A stretch of DNA of 44,267 nucleotides from Acidobacteriota bacterium (GTDB taxonomy: Bacteria; Acidobacteriota; Terriglobia; Terriglobales; Acidobacteriaceae), in assembly GCA_021790995.1 (NCBI GenBank), contig JAJYFA010000014.1, positions 1 to 44,267 on the forward strand, read 5' to 3'. Shown one piece after another: positions 17,491 to 28,623 of this stretch (positions within the stretch are counted from its first letter, which is position 1; each line of letters opens with the position of its first letter). A program made the translations under genes and the position numbers. The notes beneath the pieces are model-generated. The model did not search any database, was not told the origin of the DNA, and worked only from the letters and a program-made list of their open reading frames with translations.

Positions 17491-19086
17491 TCAAACCTCC
17501 GCCACTTCAGATCCGTCTTCCAGGTGGCCGTTCCGTTTCGCTCTCCGCGTCCAAAAGAGATATACGGGAATCCCCATCAGAACAAGAACCAGACCCGGCC
17601 AGGTGTACTGCGGCTTATAGCGCAGCAGCGCGAGGCAGGTTCCCGAGGCCAGTACGATGTAGAGCGCAGGCAGCCACGGATAGCCAAAGGCCTTGTAAGG
17701 ACGTTCCGCATCGGGCTGTCTCCGGCGCAACACAAATAATCCCGCGATGGTCAGGATATAAAACAAAAGCACCGCGAAGATGATGTAGTCGAGCAGTTGG
17801 CTATAGGACCCCGAAACGCAGAGCATAACCGACCAGATGGCTTGGATGGACAGTCCCGCGGCGGGCGTTTTGAACTTAGGGTGCAGCCGGCCTACGCTGC
17901 GGAAGAACAACCGATCGCGGCTCATCGCATAATAAACCCGTGCGCCGGCCAGGCTCAGTCCGTTGGCGCAGCCAAAGGTTGAGACCAGGATCGCCGCAGC
18001 CATCAGATAGCCGCCTACGCGAGGAAAAATCTGCGTCAGCGCCGCCGTGCCCACGCGGTCTTCAGTGGCGTACTGAATTCCCCGCGCCAGGACGGTCGCG
18101 CCGTGTGGGTCTCCTTGGAGTGGCAGGATCATCAGGTAGGCCGCGCTGGCGAAGAAGTAAGCAGTCAGCACGAATCCCGTGCCCAGCGCCAGTGACAGCG
18201 GAATGTTACGCCGCGGGTTTCTGGTTTCACCCGCGGTAAACGTCACGTTGTTCCAGGAATCGGAAGAGAATAGCGAGCCTACCTGCACCACGGCCAGAAT
18301 CGTCAGCAGGCCTACCATCACGGTTGGTCCGCCGGCACCCACCTGGACAGGGTGCAGCGCCTGCCAGTTGGCATTCCTCCAGAAGTTTGCCCAGTGATGC
18401 CCGAAGTTTGCTTCCACGGCCGCGGAATTGCGCCCAACGGTGAATCCCAGCAGAACCAGCGCCGCCAGTGACGCAGCCTTAGCCACTGTGAAGACATTTT
18501 GCACCAATGCGCCCAGCTTGACGCCCAGTACGTTCAGCGCGGCAAGCACCAACACGACCGAGGCTCCTACCAGGTTTGCCGTGTTCACTCCTATTTCTAT
18601 ATTGCCCAGCGCTATGGGCCCGACGCGAATCGCGGGCACATGCGCGATATGCCAGAGCCAATGTGTGCTCGAAATCGAAGGAAAGAAGACGCCCGAGAAC
18701 TTGCCGAACGCTACACACACCGCGGCGATCGAACCGGTCTGGATCACGATAAAAAATGTCCAGCCGTACAGGAATCCCCAGAGCGGCCCCAGCGATTCGC
18801 GCAGGTAAACATATTGCCCGCCGGCATTGGGCATTAGGGCCGCCAGTTCGCCGTAACTCAGCGCCCCAATCATCGTCATCACCGCGGTGATCGCCCAGGC
18901 CGCCAGAAACAACGCTGGAGAATCTGTGGCGCGGGCAATGTCGCAGTCGACGATGTAGATGCCGCTGCCCACCATGGAGCCGATAACCAGCGCGGTGGCG
19001 CTGAACAGGCCGAGGCTCCGCGTCAATTCGATGGGAGCTTCTCCTCTTTGTTCGGTGGTCGATTCTACCTGTACCGGCACTGCCAT
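17491..19086 (-). CDS. APC-superfamily amino-acid permease
   Basis: The 531-residue integral membrane protein has about 12 hydrophobic helices. The first carries ALVIGSMVGSGIYIV, the unwound substrate-binding glycine motif of the amino acid-polyamine-organocation superfamily, and YGELAALMPNAGGQYVYLRE follows, as in LAT-type permeases. C-terminal residues are charged (TRRAKRNGHLEDG). It probably brings an amino acid, such as proline or hydroxyproline, across the inner membrane. It converges on the DUF5695-like gene with a 179-bp gap and is the last gene of the putative locus. A TTGTATCC at 19221 in its upstream region is a partial match to the locus operator box. Substrate cannot be read from sequence. 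Confidence 0.85.
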   Translation of the reverse strand: MAVPVQVESTTEQRGEAPIELTRSLGLFSATALVIGSMVGSGIYIVDCDIARATDSPALFLAAWAITAVMTMIGALSYGELAALMPNAGGQYVYLRESLGPLWGFLYGWTFFIVIQTGSIAAVCVAFGKFSGVFFPSISSTHWLWHIAHVPAIRVGPIALGNIEIGVNTANLVGASVVLVLAALNVLGVKLGALVQNVFTVAKAASLAALVLLGFTVGRNSAAVEANFGHHWANFWRNANWQALHPVQVGAGGPTVMVGLLTILAVVQVGSLFSSDSWNNVTFTAGETRNPRRNIPLSLALGTGFVLTAYFFASAAYLMILPLQGDPHGATVLARGIQYATEDRVGTAALTQIFPRVGGYLMAAAILVSTFGCANGLSLAGARVYYAMSRDRLFFRSVGRLHPKFKTPAAGLSIQAIWSVMLCVSGSYSQLLDYIIFAVLLFYILTIAGLFVLRRRQPDAERPYKAFGYPWLPALYIVLASGTCLALLRYKPQYTWPGLVLVLMGIPVYLFWTRRAKRNGHLEDGSEVAEV

Positions 19087-19530
19087 CGATATTCGACCTC
19101 ATCCTCGTGGGAACTGCGTCTGCGCGTTAGCATGCTACCGCAAGGCCAGGAAAAGTGTTTTATGAATTTTCCAGGACAGTTCCAATAACGGAACTTGTAC
19201 GCGAGTCATTGTGAAACTAATTGTATCCAGAGGGCTATATGAGATGTCGATTCCTGCGCTGATTGGCTTCTCTGTCACCTCCAACTCCTTGCCTTGCCAG
19301 TTCTTTCAGCGGCCATGAAAGAAGCATCGAAACGAAGTTATGCGTGAACTCAATCATTACCTAAGATCGACAGTTGGCCATATTCCCGGGAGGATCGGGG
19401 AAGTTGATTCAAAGACTTTCCGCGCTATGGCGTTGAGAGCGCAATCCACGAGAGCCGATCTGACTTGAAGTGTTCGCGACCGACCGGGAGTTCCGCATCG
19501 TGGCCCCGGATCCGATGCAGGCGAACGGAC
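19087..19530. other. Intergenic region without a convincing gene
   Basis: The region lies between the start of the APC permease and the end of the methyltransferase gene, both on the minus strand. I find no coding frame with family resemblance and no strong terminator. It includes TTGTATCC (19221-19228), a weak relative of the AATACAAC operator box when read on the other strand. Confidence 0.4.
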
Positions 19531-20144
19531 CTACTCGAGTCGGCAATAACAATAGAGGGACTGCTGGGTTGTTCCAAAGGGCTTGTGATGCAGCTGTTTC
19601 GTGCTTTCCACCAAACGGAAGCGCTTGCCGAACTCGTCGCGCAACGACTTGGCGTCACATCGAACAACATCGCGACCACTGCACCGTGTAGGGCCCTCCG
19701 GTCCAAATGTGCCTACGATCACATGACCACCGGGTTTCGCCGCCTTTGCAACTTGGTGAACATAGAGAAAGCGGTCCTCGGGGGCGGTTAGAAAATGAAA
19801 TACTACGCGGTCGTGCCACACTTCGAAACTTGAAGGCGGCAATTGGACCTTCGTGATATCAGCCGTAAGCCAGTGGACCCGCTCTGCGTTTTCTCCGAGC
19901 CGCTCCCTATTGGCATCGATAGCCCTCTGCGAAATGTCGAGGACCGTGAGGTTCTGGTATCCCCGGGCCAGTAGGTCGTCGACCAAGGTCGATTCTCCGC
20001 CGCCAATGTCGACGATCGCGGCTGCACGCGAAACGAATGCGCGCTCGATCAAGTCGAGCGAGGCATCGAGATGAGGGCAGTACCAACTCACCTGATCCGG
20101 AGCCTTCGTCCCTAAATCTGTTCCCAATGCTGCTGAGTGTTCAT
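19531..20144 (-). pseudogene. Class I SAM-dependent methyltransferase, frameshifted near the N-terminus
   Basis: The body is a complete small methyltransferase: the SAM motif VDIGGGEST, then VLDISQRAID and HDRVVFHFL, ending CYCRLE. The family normally begins with an MNxQQHWExVYxTKAPDQVSWY-like stretch. Here an ATG at 20144 reads MNTQQHWEQI and hits TAG at 20114-20112, while GTKAPDQVSWYCPHL continues in another frame from 20112. Adding one base there (TA to a Tyr codon) would restore the expected sequence. The only alternative start in the body frame is a TTG at 20127 without a good ribosome site. So this is a one-base deletion, a recent pseudogene or a sequencing error. It lies 22 bp after the SNF2 helicase gene, probably in the same transcript. 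Its methyl acceptor is unknown. Confidence 0.72.
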
Positions 20145-20166
20145 GGAATGAGCATTCCTTTCGTGC

Positions 20167-22563
20167 TCAGAACATATTCACCAGGGTGGAAATCGCGCTT
20201 GTAAAACGCTCTTGTGTCACGGACTCAGGCAAAGGAATCGTCAATGCAGGGCGGTTTGTGCAGGAGTCGCGCGTGAACAGTGAGGATAGAACCTGACCCA
20301 AGCGAATGGTTGGCACGCCATTTGAACTCCCCGCTGCAATCGATTCGATAAACCTCATCCCGGCCTCGAGGAACGACGCTGCCGCAAGCTCGACGTCGCT
20401 GGCATTCGGCGCCGCTGCAGTTACCGGAGAAATGCCTACGGGCTCCGGTACCGTTTCTCCGGACAAACTGACCAGCTGTGCCTGAACATCGGCCTGTTTT
20501 TGCGTAAGAGCAACCGGTTCGGCGGGAGCGTGGTCAATTACCGGTTTCGGCTGGTCCGGCTGTTCAGCGAAAATCTCCTTCACTGCCTGCAGAATTGTCT
20601 TGCTGCCTAGCTTGGCGAAGCTGATCTCGGCAGTGGGAGAATCAAACACCCCGGCGAAAAGCGATTTCTTCAAGGCCAGCGTCTCCCACACGCGCTCTTC
20701 GATGCTTTTGCTGGTCAGCATGTGAATTACGTGCACCGGTCGCGACTGGCCCAGCCGGTGTACGCGTCCGATGCGCTGCTCCAGCCGGGCAGGGTTCCAC
20801 GGAGGCTCGAAGTTCACCACCACCGAGGCTGCTTGCAAATTGAGACCCACGCCTCCCGCATCGGTCGAGAGAAAGACCTTGCACGCCGGATCGTTGCGAA
20901 ACTGCTCGATCAAGGCGCCACGCTTCCGCGACGGCACGCCACCATGAAGAGACACGAATCCGATGCCCAGCTTGCGCAACTCCTCGCCTGCCAGATGCGT
21001 CATGCGCTCAAACTCACTGAACACCACGACTTTTCGCCCTTCTCCCATGACGACGTCGGTCATGATCTCGCGGAACTCCTTGAGCTTGGGCGAATGATGG
21101 GTCTGCTTATCGAATAGAAATGTCGAGTTGCACAACATGCGCATGTTTTGAATGCAGCATAGAATGCGCTTTTGATCGATCTCTGAGAGCCAGCCTTGGC
21201 GCTCCCACTTGCGTACGAGCTGCGCCAGCAGATCGCTCTGCTCGTAGTAAGGCTCCGCCTGATGACTGGTCAGCGGTACGCGAAAAACTTTATCTGTCCG
21301 CTCGGGAAGATCCTTCAGTACCTCGGCGCGCGTACGCCGCAGCAGGATCGGGGCCAACTGCTCGTGAATGCGATCCAAGCCGCGATAACCGGTCAGACGG
21401 CCTTTTTCGTCCAACACGCGGTGCTCGTCCACGAAGCGGAATGCTGGTCCGAGCCTGCGGCCGTCGACGAACTCCACAACGGAAAACAGCTCCTCCAGTT
21501 TGTTTTCGAGCGGCGTGCCGGTAAGCACCAGGACGTAGCGGCTCTTCAATTGCTTGATGGTGCGCGCGGTCGCGGTGGTCCAGTTTCTGATTCGTTGCGC
21601 CTCGTCGAGGACGATCAGGTCCGGACGCAGTTCCTGCATGTATCGGATGTCTTTGAGGACGAGCTCGTAGTTGGTGAGAGTGAAAAACTCCGGGGACGCA
21701 TACGACGTGCGCCGCTGCGGCAAAAGACCTTCGACGATCTTCACGGAGCGGTCGGTGAACTTTTCGATCTCCGTCTTCCACTGGTATTTGACCGAGGCCG
21801 GCGCAATCACCAGGACTCTCTCGATTCCTCGCCGTTGACGCAAAAGTTCTGCCGTGGCCAGTGCTTGAATCGTTTTGCCAAGCCCCATGTCGTCGGCCAG
21901 GACCGCACGCCCGCGGCAGGCTGCGAACAGGGCGCCGCGGGCCTGATAGGGCAGAAGCTTCGTTTTTAGAATGCCGGCGGTGGGATCCTGCCCGCGCTTT
22001 AATTTAGCAAGCAGCTTGTGCTCCAGTTCCAGACCTTCGGCCAGCTCGTTTTCCCGGTCGATGTAATCCAGAACATCGCTGTAGATGACTGCCTGGCCGT
22101 CGGCGTTGCGCAGCGATTCCAACACCTCTGAGAATTGCAGGTAACGCTCGCGGCGCAGAAGACCGTTGGCGTCGAAGTGATCCGCAGCGAGCGACAAGAG
22201 CGCAGACGAAGGCGACACGGGCATGCGCAGCCGCACCTCGATCGTATTCCCATACTGAAGCGAGATGGAAGCGCGCGTGCGCTTGAACCTTGCGGTTTCC
22301 AGCCTCTTCTGATGGCGCTTCCGCAGCCGCAGAAGCATCGCCTCGACGTGCTTGCAGGTTCCCAGCGTATTGATCGCGAAATCCGGGCAGGAGCAATAAT
22401 TCTCGAAGCGCCCCAGGCCGCGAATCGCCACCTTATAGGTCCGCCCGCTGGCCGACTTGACACTGTAATCGCCATAAGGCCCGCTTGCGGGCCGTTTCAA
22501 AATCTTCAGCGGGGCCGCCGCAGCCCGTTCCTGCCGAGCGGCGATCTGCTGTTCGATGAGCAT
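20167..22563 (-). CDS. SWIM zinc-finger SNF2-family helicase/ATPase
   Basis: The 798-residue protein has an N-terminal SWIM zinc motif (C57-X-C59...C70-X-H72), then a SNF2 motor: Walker A DDMGLGKT (224-231), DEAQ (320-323), LTGTPLENKLEE, and the C-terminal helicase lobe with FLSTDAGGVGLNLQ and RIGRVHRLGQ. Roughly 120 residues after the motor have no clear domain. Such bacterial HepA/SNF2 proteins are thought to remodel nucleic acid-protein complexes; a precise role is unknown. The ATG has a strong ribosome site (GAGGGGG, 7 bases upstream). The frameshifted methyltransferase follows after 22 bp. Nothing else nearby suggests a defence island. Confidence 0.9.
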   Translation of the reverse strand: MLIEQQIAARQERAAAAPLKILKRPASGPYGDYSVKSASGRTYKVAIRGLGRFENYCSCPDFAINTLGTCKHVEAMLLRLRKRHQKRLETARFKRTRASISLQYGNTIEVRLRMPVSPSSALLSLAADHFDANGLLRRERYLQFSEVLESLRNADGQAVIYSDVLDYIDRENELAEGLELEHKLLAKLKRGQDPTAGILKTKLLPYQARGALFAACRGRAVLADDMGLGKTIQALATAELLRQRRGIERVLVIAPASVKYQWKTEIEKFTDRSVKIVEGLLPQRRTSYASPEFFTLTNYELVLKDIRYMQELRPDLIVLDEAQRIRNWTTATARTIKQLKSRYVLVLTGTPLENKLEELFSVVEFVDGRRLGPAFRFVDEHRVLDEKGRLTGYRGLDRIHEQLAPILLRRTRAEVLKDLPERTDKVFRVPLTSHQAEPYYEQSDLLAQLVRKWERQGWLSEIDQKRILCCIQNMRMLCNSTFLFDKQTHHSPKLKEFREIMTDVVMGEGRKVVVFSEFERMTHLAGEELRKLGIGFVSLHGGVPSRKRGALIEQFRNDPACKVFLSTDAGGVGLNLQAASVVVNFEPPWNPARLEQRIGRVHRLGQSRPVHVIHMLTSKSIEERVWETLALKKSLFAGVFDSPTAEISFAKLGSKTILQAVKEIFAEQPDQPKPVIDHAPAEPVALTQKQADVQAQLVSLSGETVPEPVGISPVTAAAPNASDVELAAASFLEAGMRFIESIAAGSSNGVPTIRLGQVLSSLFTRDSCTNRPALTIPLPESVTQERFTSAISTLVNMF

Positions 22564-22808
22564 AGGAAAGCCCCCTCTTCAGGAGCGTATAACATGGCGG
22601 GCTCCATGGCTCAAAGGACTGAGCCCTCTTGCGTTCGCCGCGCCGCATTTTGCCCGGTCCATTGCGGCTCAAGCACTTTCGATGCAAGCCGAACCGAAAC
22701 CTTGTGAGAAATACAGGCAAGAGGCGGGTCTCATGACAGAAAAAGGCCTACGGATCGCTCCCCTTTTACCGATTCTTATCTTTATTTGCTGAGATCTCTT
22801 CCCTGTTC

Positions 22809-23702
22809 TTACGATTCCGACTCGCGTCCCTTCATGTTGCGCGCCAGAACCTTTTCGACGACGCGCTCCACATCGGAGAGGAAGAAGCTGTTGGCGGGCT
22901 GGGGCACGGCAACACGGGTACCTGTGTGGCCCAGTGCGGATGCGATCTCGTTCCAGCGGTAGATGGTCGAGTTGGCCGGTATGAGGATCGGCTTGCGCGC
23001 AGGCTCCGGCAGGATGCAGTAGATCGTCCAAATGACCAACGCGGACAGGATCAGGGATTCGTAGATGAACTGAACCGGATCGTTGTAGGAGGTCAGGTGA
23101 GAGCTCCACGACGCCAGGATGAAGTCGCCTGCCGACATGATGCCGAAACCAAAGGCGATGCCAAAGGAGAGATTGCGCACCGTCAGGCGCAGCGCGTTCA
23201 TGCTCAGGCAGAGGAAGGCCAGCAGGCAAAGCAGCAGGACGCTCGCCGAGTGCATCAGGTTGTACAGGATTTCGACGATGAGGTGGAGATTCAGGTTTAC
23301 GTACGCGGATGTGGTTGAGGCTAAACTCACGACCATGGCGACAATCGCGGCCCAGCGGAAGATTACAATGGCGAATTTCGCAATCGCGGGGAATGGCGCC
23401 AGAGCGTCGCGAAAGACCTCAATGCAGACAAAAAACAACAGAACCACGGCCACGAGGTAGCTGCTCGTGAAGCCCGCTGTATAGATTTCACCTAGAAGAG
23501 CGTGGTGTGCCAGGCCCCAGGGCTGCGTTTTCTCGTGCAGCGTAAGGAACAGGATCGGCGTAAAGAATGCCCTGAACGCCAGATAAAAGCCCATGGCGCG
23601 AAAGCGGCTATACAGGCCCTTGCCCCAAAAGAGAAGAGCAAGCGCAGCCCATAGAAGCATCTCTGCTGTACTCATCGCCGACATGGCAACATTGAAGGGC
23701 AT
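22809..23702 (-). CDS. Polytopic membrane protein of unknown function
   Basis: The protein has about 297 residues with six or seven hydrophobic segments (for example MLLWAALALLFWG, LVAVVLLFFVCIEVF, VLLLCLLAFLCLS, FGIAFGFGIMSAGDFIL) and a soluble charged C-terminal tail of about 70 residues ending KNMKGRESES-like. I do not recognise a named family; similar orphan membrane proteins are common in Acidobacteria. I chose the ATG at 23702, preceded by AAGG, rather than the TTG at 23717. The flanking genes (SNF2 helicase, small exported peptide, gyrB) give no functional clue. Confidence 0.7.
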   Translation of the reverse strand: MPFNVAMSAMSTAEMLLWAALALLFWGKGLYSRFRAMGFYLAFRAFFTPILFLTLHEKTQPWGLAHHALLGEIYTAGFTSSYLVAVVLLFFVCIEVFRDALAPFPAIAKFAIVIFRWAAIVAMVVSLASTTSAYVNLNLHLIVEILYNLMHSASVLLLCLLAFLCLSMNALRLTVRNLSFGIAFGFGIMSAGDFILASWSSHLTSYNDPVQFIYESLILSALVIWTIYCILPEPARKPILIPANSTIYRWNEIASALGHTGTRVAVPQPANSFFLSDVERVVEKVLARNMKGRESES

Positions 23703-23836
23703 AAGGCCTTGGCGCAACCTGTAAGGAGTTCAGGATAGCGCCAAGCTGCCTTGAGCCTCAATGACAAAAGGGTAATACGGTACTGGCACTTTAGTGCCAT
23801 CTCGTTCATTTCGCAGCGTATTCCCAAAAAATGAAT

Positions 23837-24019
23837 CTAGCGATTCGGCGTGAAGCACACTTCGTCCTGGCAGGGTAGCGGCCCCGGAAGATTGGCTGAG
23901 CTGCCGGCCATAATCGATACATGCCTGGAATGATTCTGTGTGCGGACCGGAGCAAGCGAGGCGAAAGCAAGGCCGGTGATGGCTACGACGAGGGCGAACA
24001 GACGAATAACGGATTGCAT
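23837..24019 (-). CDS. Small exported peptide of unknown function
   Basis: The predicted 60-residue peptide has a signal sequence (MQSVIRLFALVVAITGLAFASLA) and a short mature part with two cysteines, PCQDEVCF, and PNR at the end. The ATG at 24019 has GAGG nine bases upstream, whereas the in-frame ATG at 24034 has no ribosome site. A short exported peptide with a Cys pair is plausible, but there is no family match I can name, so the gene is a candidate. It is divergent from gyrB. Confidence 0.5.
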   Translation of the reverse strand: MQSVIRLFALVVAITGLAFASLAPVRTQNHSRHVSIMAGSSANLPGPLPCQDEVCFTPNR

Positions 24020-24034
24020 CTTGGATAACCTCAT

Positions 24035-26925
<2,891 letters not shown>

Positions 26926-26946
26926 TCCTGCGTGACGCCTGCAGGA
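26926..26946 (+). terminator. Possible hairpin after gyrB
   Basis: TCCTGC (26926-26931) and GCAGGA (26941-26946) are 6-bp inverted arms around a 9-base loop starting at the gyrB stop. There is no T-tract, so terminator function is uncertain. Confidence 0.35.
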
Positions 26947-27135
26947 AACCCTGTACATTTACGGCGGAACGGTAGATGCTGTGTACTGTTGGATTTGTTT
27001 GCAGGCCCAGGCTCTCTGTTGACCGCAGATTTCCAAGGGCCGCAGGAACCCCGGGTCGCAGCTTCGTCGCAAAGAAATTCCGTTTTGGCGATGGAGCAGG
27101 CACTCGAATAAACTTCCATTCAAGGAGTGGTGGCC

Positions 27136-27918
27136 ATGAAATCCCGTCTCAGTTTCGTCTTCCTCACTGTCTTCGCTTTTGCCTTTGCGGCTGCGATGGA
27201 TGGATGCAAATCCACCCCACAGCAGGCGACCAACATGCAGCAGGTCAACGGCTCGCCGATGGCTAACGGCACGCAACCGGCGAATGGCACGCAGCCGGTA
27301 AGCAATGTGCCGCAGGCAAGTAATTACGGCAGCCCGAGTTCGAACGCGCAGCCGCCCGCATCTGCTCCAGTTGCGGGGCAGGCTCAGCAGGCGCCTCCCC
27401 CACCGGCAGTCGTTGATCTTCCGGCAGGAACCGATCTCCGCGTGCGGCTCGATCAGGATCTCGGCTCAAAGATCAGCCAGCCCGGCGATAATTTTGCGGC
27501 CACGATAGCTGACGATGTGATCGTCAACGGCCAGACCGTGATCGCCAGGGGCGCGCGCGCGGAAGGTACGGTGATCGATGCTCAACCGCTGGGCCGCTTC
27601 AAGGGCGCCGCGCGGCTCGTCCTGCGTCTTGAACGCGTGCGCACCAACTGGGGAAGCTATCCCGTCGCCACCAGCACCATCAGCCGCGCGGAAAAGGGCA
27701 AGGGTAAACGCACCGGAATCTTTACCGGCGGCGGAGCCGCCCTGGGAGCCATCATCGGCGGCATCGCCGGAGGCGGCAAAGGCGCGCTCATTGGCGGCCT
27801 TACAGGCGCCGGCGCCGGCGCCGCGGGCAGCGCCTTTACCGGAAATAAGGAGATCCTGCTTCCCGCAGAGACCCTCCTGACCTTCCATCTGGATCACTCC
27901 GTACACATCACGGAATAA
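27136..27918 (+). CDS. Exported glycine-zipper protein, possible lipoprotein
   Basis: The 260-residue protein has a signal sequence ([23 protein letters not shown]) ending at a Cys in MDGCKS. The Asp before Gly is unusual for a lipobox, so lipidation is plausible but not certain. An Asn/Gln/Pro-rich linker with repeated NGTQP units (about residues 30-90) is followed by a beta-rich domain ([20 protein letters not shown]) and a glycine zipper ([24 protein letters not shown] and onwards). Glycine zippers of this kind sit in or on the outer membrane. The ATG at 27136 has AAGGAG eight bases upstream; the GTG at 27127 overlaps that site and is unlikely. No specific function is known. Confidence 0.8.
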   Translation: MKSRLSFVFLTVFAFAFAAAMDGCKSTPQQATNMQQVNGSPMANGTQPANGTQPVSNVPQASNYGSPSSNAQPPASAPVAGQAQQAPPPPAVVDLPAGTDLRVRLDQDLGSKISQPGDNFAATIADDVIVNGQTVIARGARAEGTVIDAQPLGRFKGAARLVLRLERVRTNWGSYPVATSTISRAEKGKGKRTGIFTGGGAALGAIIGGIAGGGKGALIGGLTGAGAGAAGSAFTGNKEILLPAETLLTFHLDHSVHITE

Positions 27919-28007
27919 CGGCAATCATCGAAAATGCCGGCGCAGCCTTTCTGAGCTGAACGATCCGGGCGGAAAGAAACGGGTGGTATTTCGCCCCATC
28001 GGAATTT

Positions 28008-28050
28008 CGCCTCATCCATGACCGCAAAGAACACGGTGATGGATGAGGCG
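28008..28050. terminator. Long near-perfect hairpin between the glycine-zipper and cupin genes
   Basis: Arms 28008-28024 and 28034-28050 (CGCCTCATCCATGACCG and CGGTGATGGATGAGGCG) pair in 16 of 17 positions around a 9-base loop. There is no T-tract. It could end the upstream transcript, act as an RNA stability element for the cupin gene 67 bp downstream, or be an operator. Confidence 0.5.
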
Positions 28051-28117
28051 CCCGGGATCGGAGAACATCCGAGCCCGGCGATAGGCGCCACTCGCGGCGC
28101 AGCGGCAGACAACTCCC

Positions 28118-28567
28118 ATGAAACAACATTCAATCAAGAGATTGCTTCTGGCCGCAGGGCTTCTGGCGTGGGCCACTGCGCACGCCCTCGCTCAATCGGC
28201 AGCTTCCAATGCACTTGCAGGCTCACGCGTTTTCACACTGGACAGAATCACCGCGAAGACCGCCCCGAACGGCGCCGTGGGCCACAATATCTTCAAGGGA
28301 ACGCTGAAAACAGGCGAAGTCATTGCCTTACACGAGACCGTGCAGCCGGCCGGAACCGTCCCCAATCCCGTGCACCGCATCCAGCACTCCGAGGTCATTG
28401 TGGTCGAGGAAGGCACCCTGGAGTTCGTTCACGACGGCAAGGCAGAACGTGCCGGCGTCGGCAGCGCAATTTACGTAGCGTTCGGCACTCTGCATACCCT
28501 CAAGAATGTAGGCCGCGGGCCTGCCAAATATATCGTCTTACAGATCGGCGGCGACACCGGGAAATAG
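28118..28567 (+). CDS. Exported cupin-domain protein
   Basis: The 149-residue protein has a signal peptide (KRLLLAAGLLAWATAHALA, cut near AQS) and a single cupin_2 barrel. The first cupin motif is seen as NPVHRIQHSEVIVVEEGTLEF and the second as YVAFGTLHTLKNVG, giving His and Glu residues suitable for a metal site. Exported single cupins are common in Acidobacteria with unknown substrates. The ATG lacks a strong ribosome site. It converges on the diguanylate cyclase gene. Confidence 0.82.
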   Translation: MKQHSIKRLLLAAGLLAWATAHALAQSAASNALAGSRVFTLDRITAKTAPNGAVGHNIFKGTLKTGEVIALHETVQPAGTVPNPVHRIQHSEVIVVEEGTLEFVHDGKAERAGVGSAIYVAFGTLHTLKNVGRGPAKYIVLQIGGDTGK

Positions 28568-28623
28568 CCGAGGCGCAGCATTCACCCGGCTTCGGTCTCG
28601 TTTCTCACCGGGATTTGTCCGTC

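Noticed and set aside
19531-22563. Helicase plus methyltransferase as a DISARM-like defence pair
   Set aside because: The methyltransferase is a small-molecule type without DNA methylase motifs and is frameshifted; no other defence gene is nearby.
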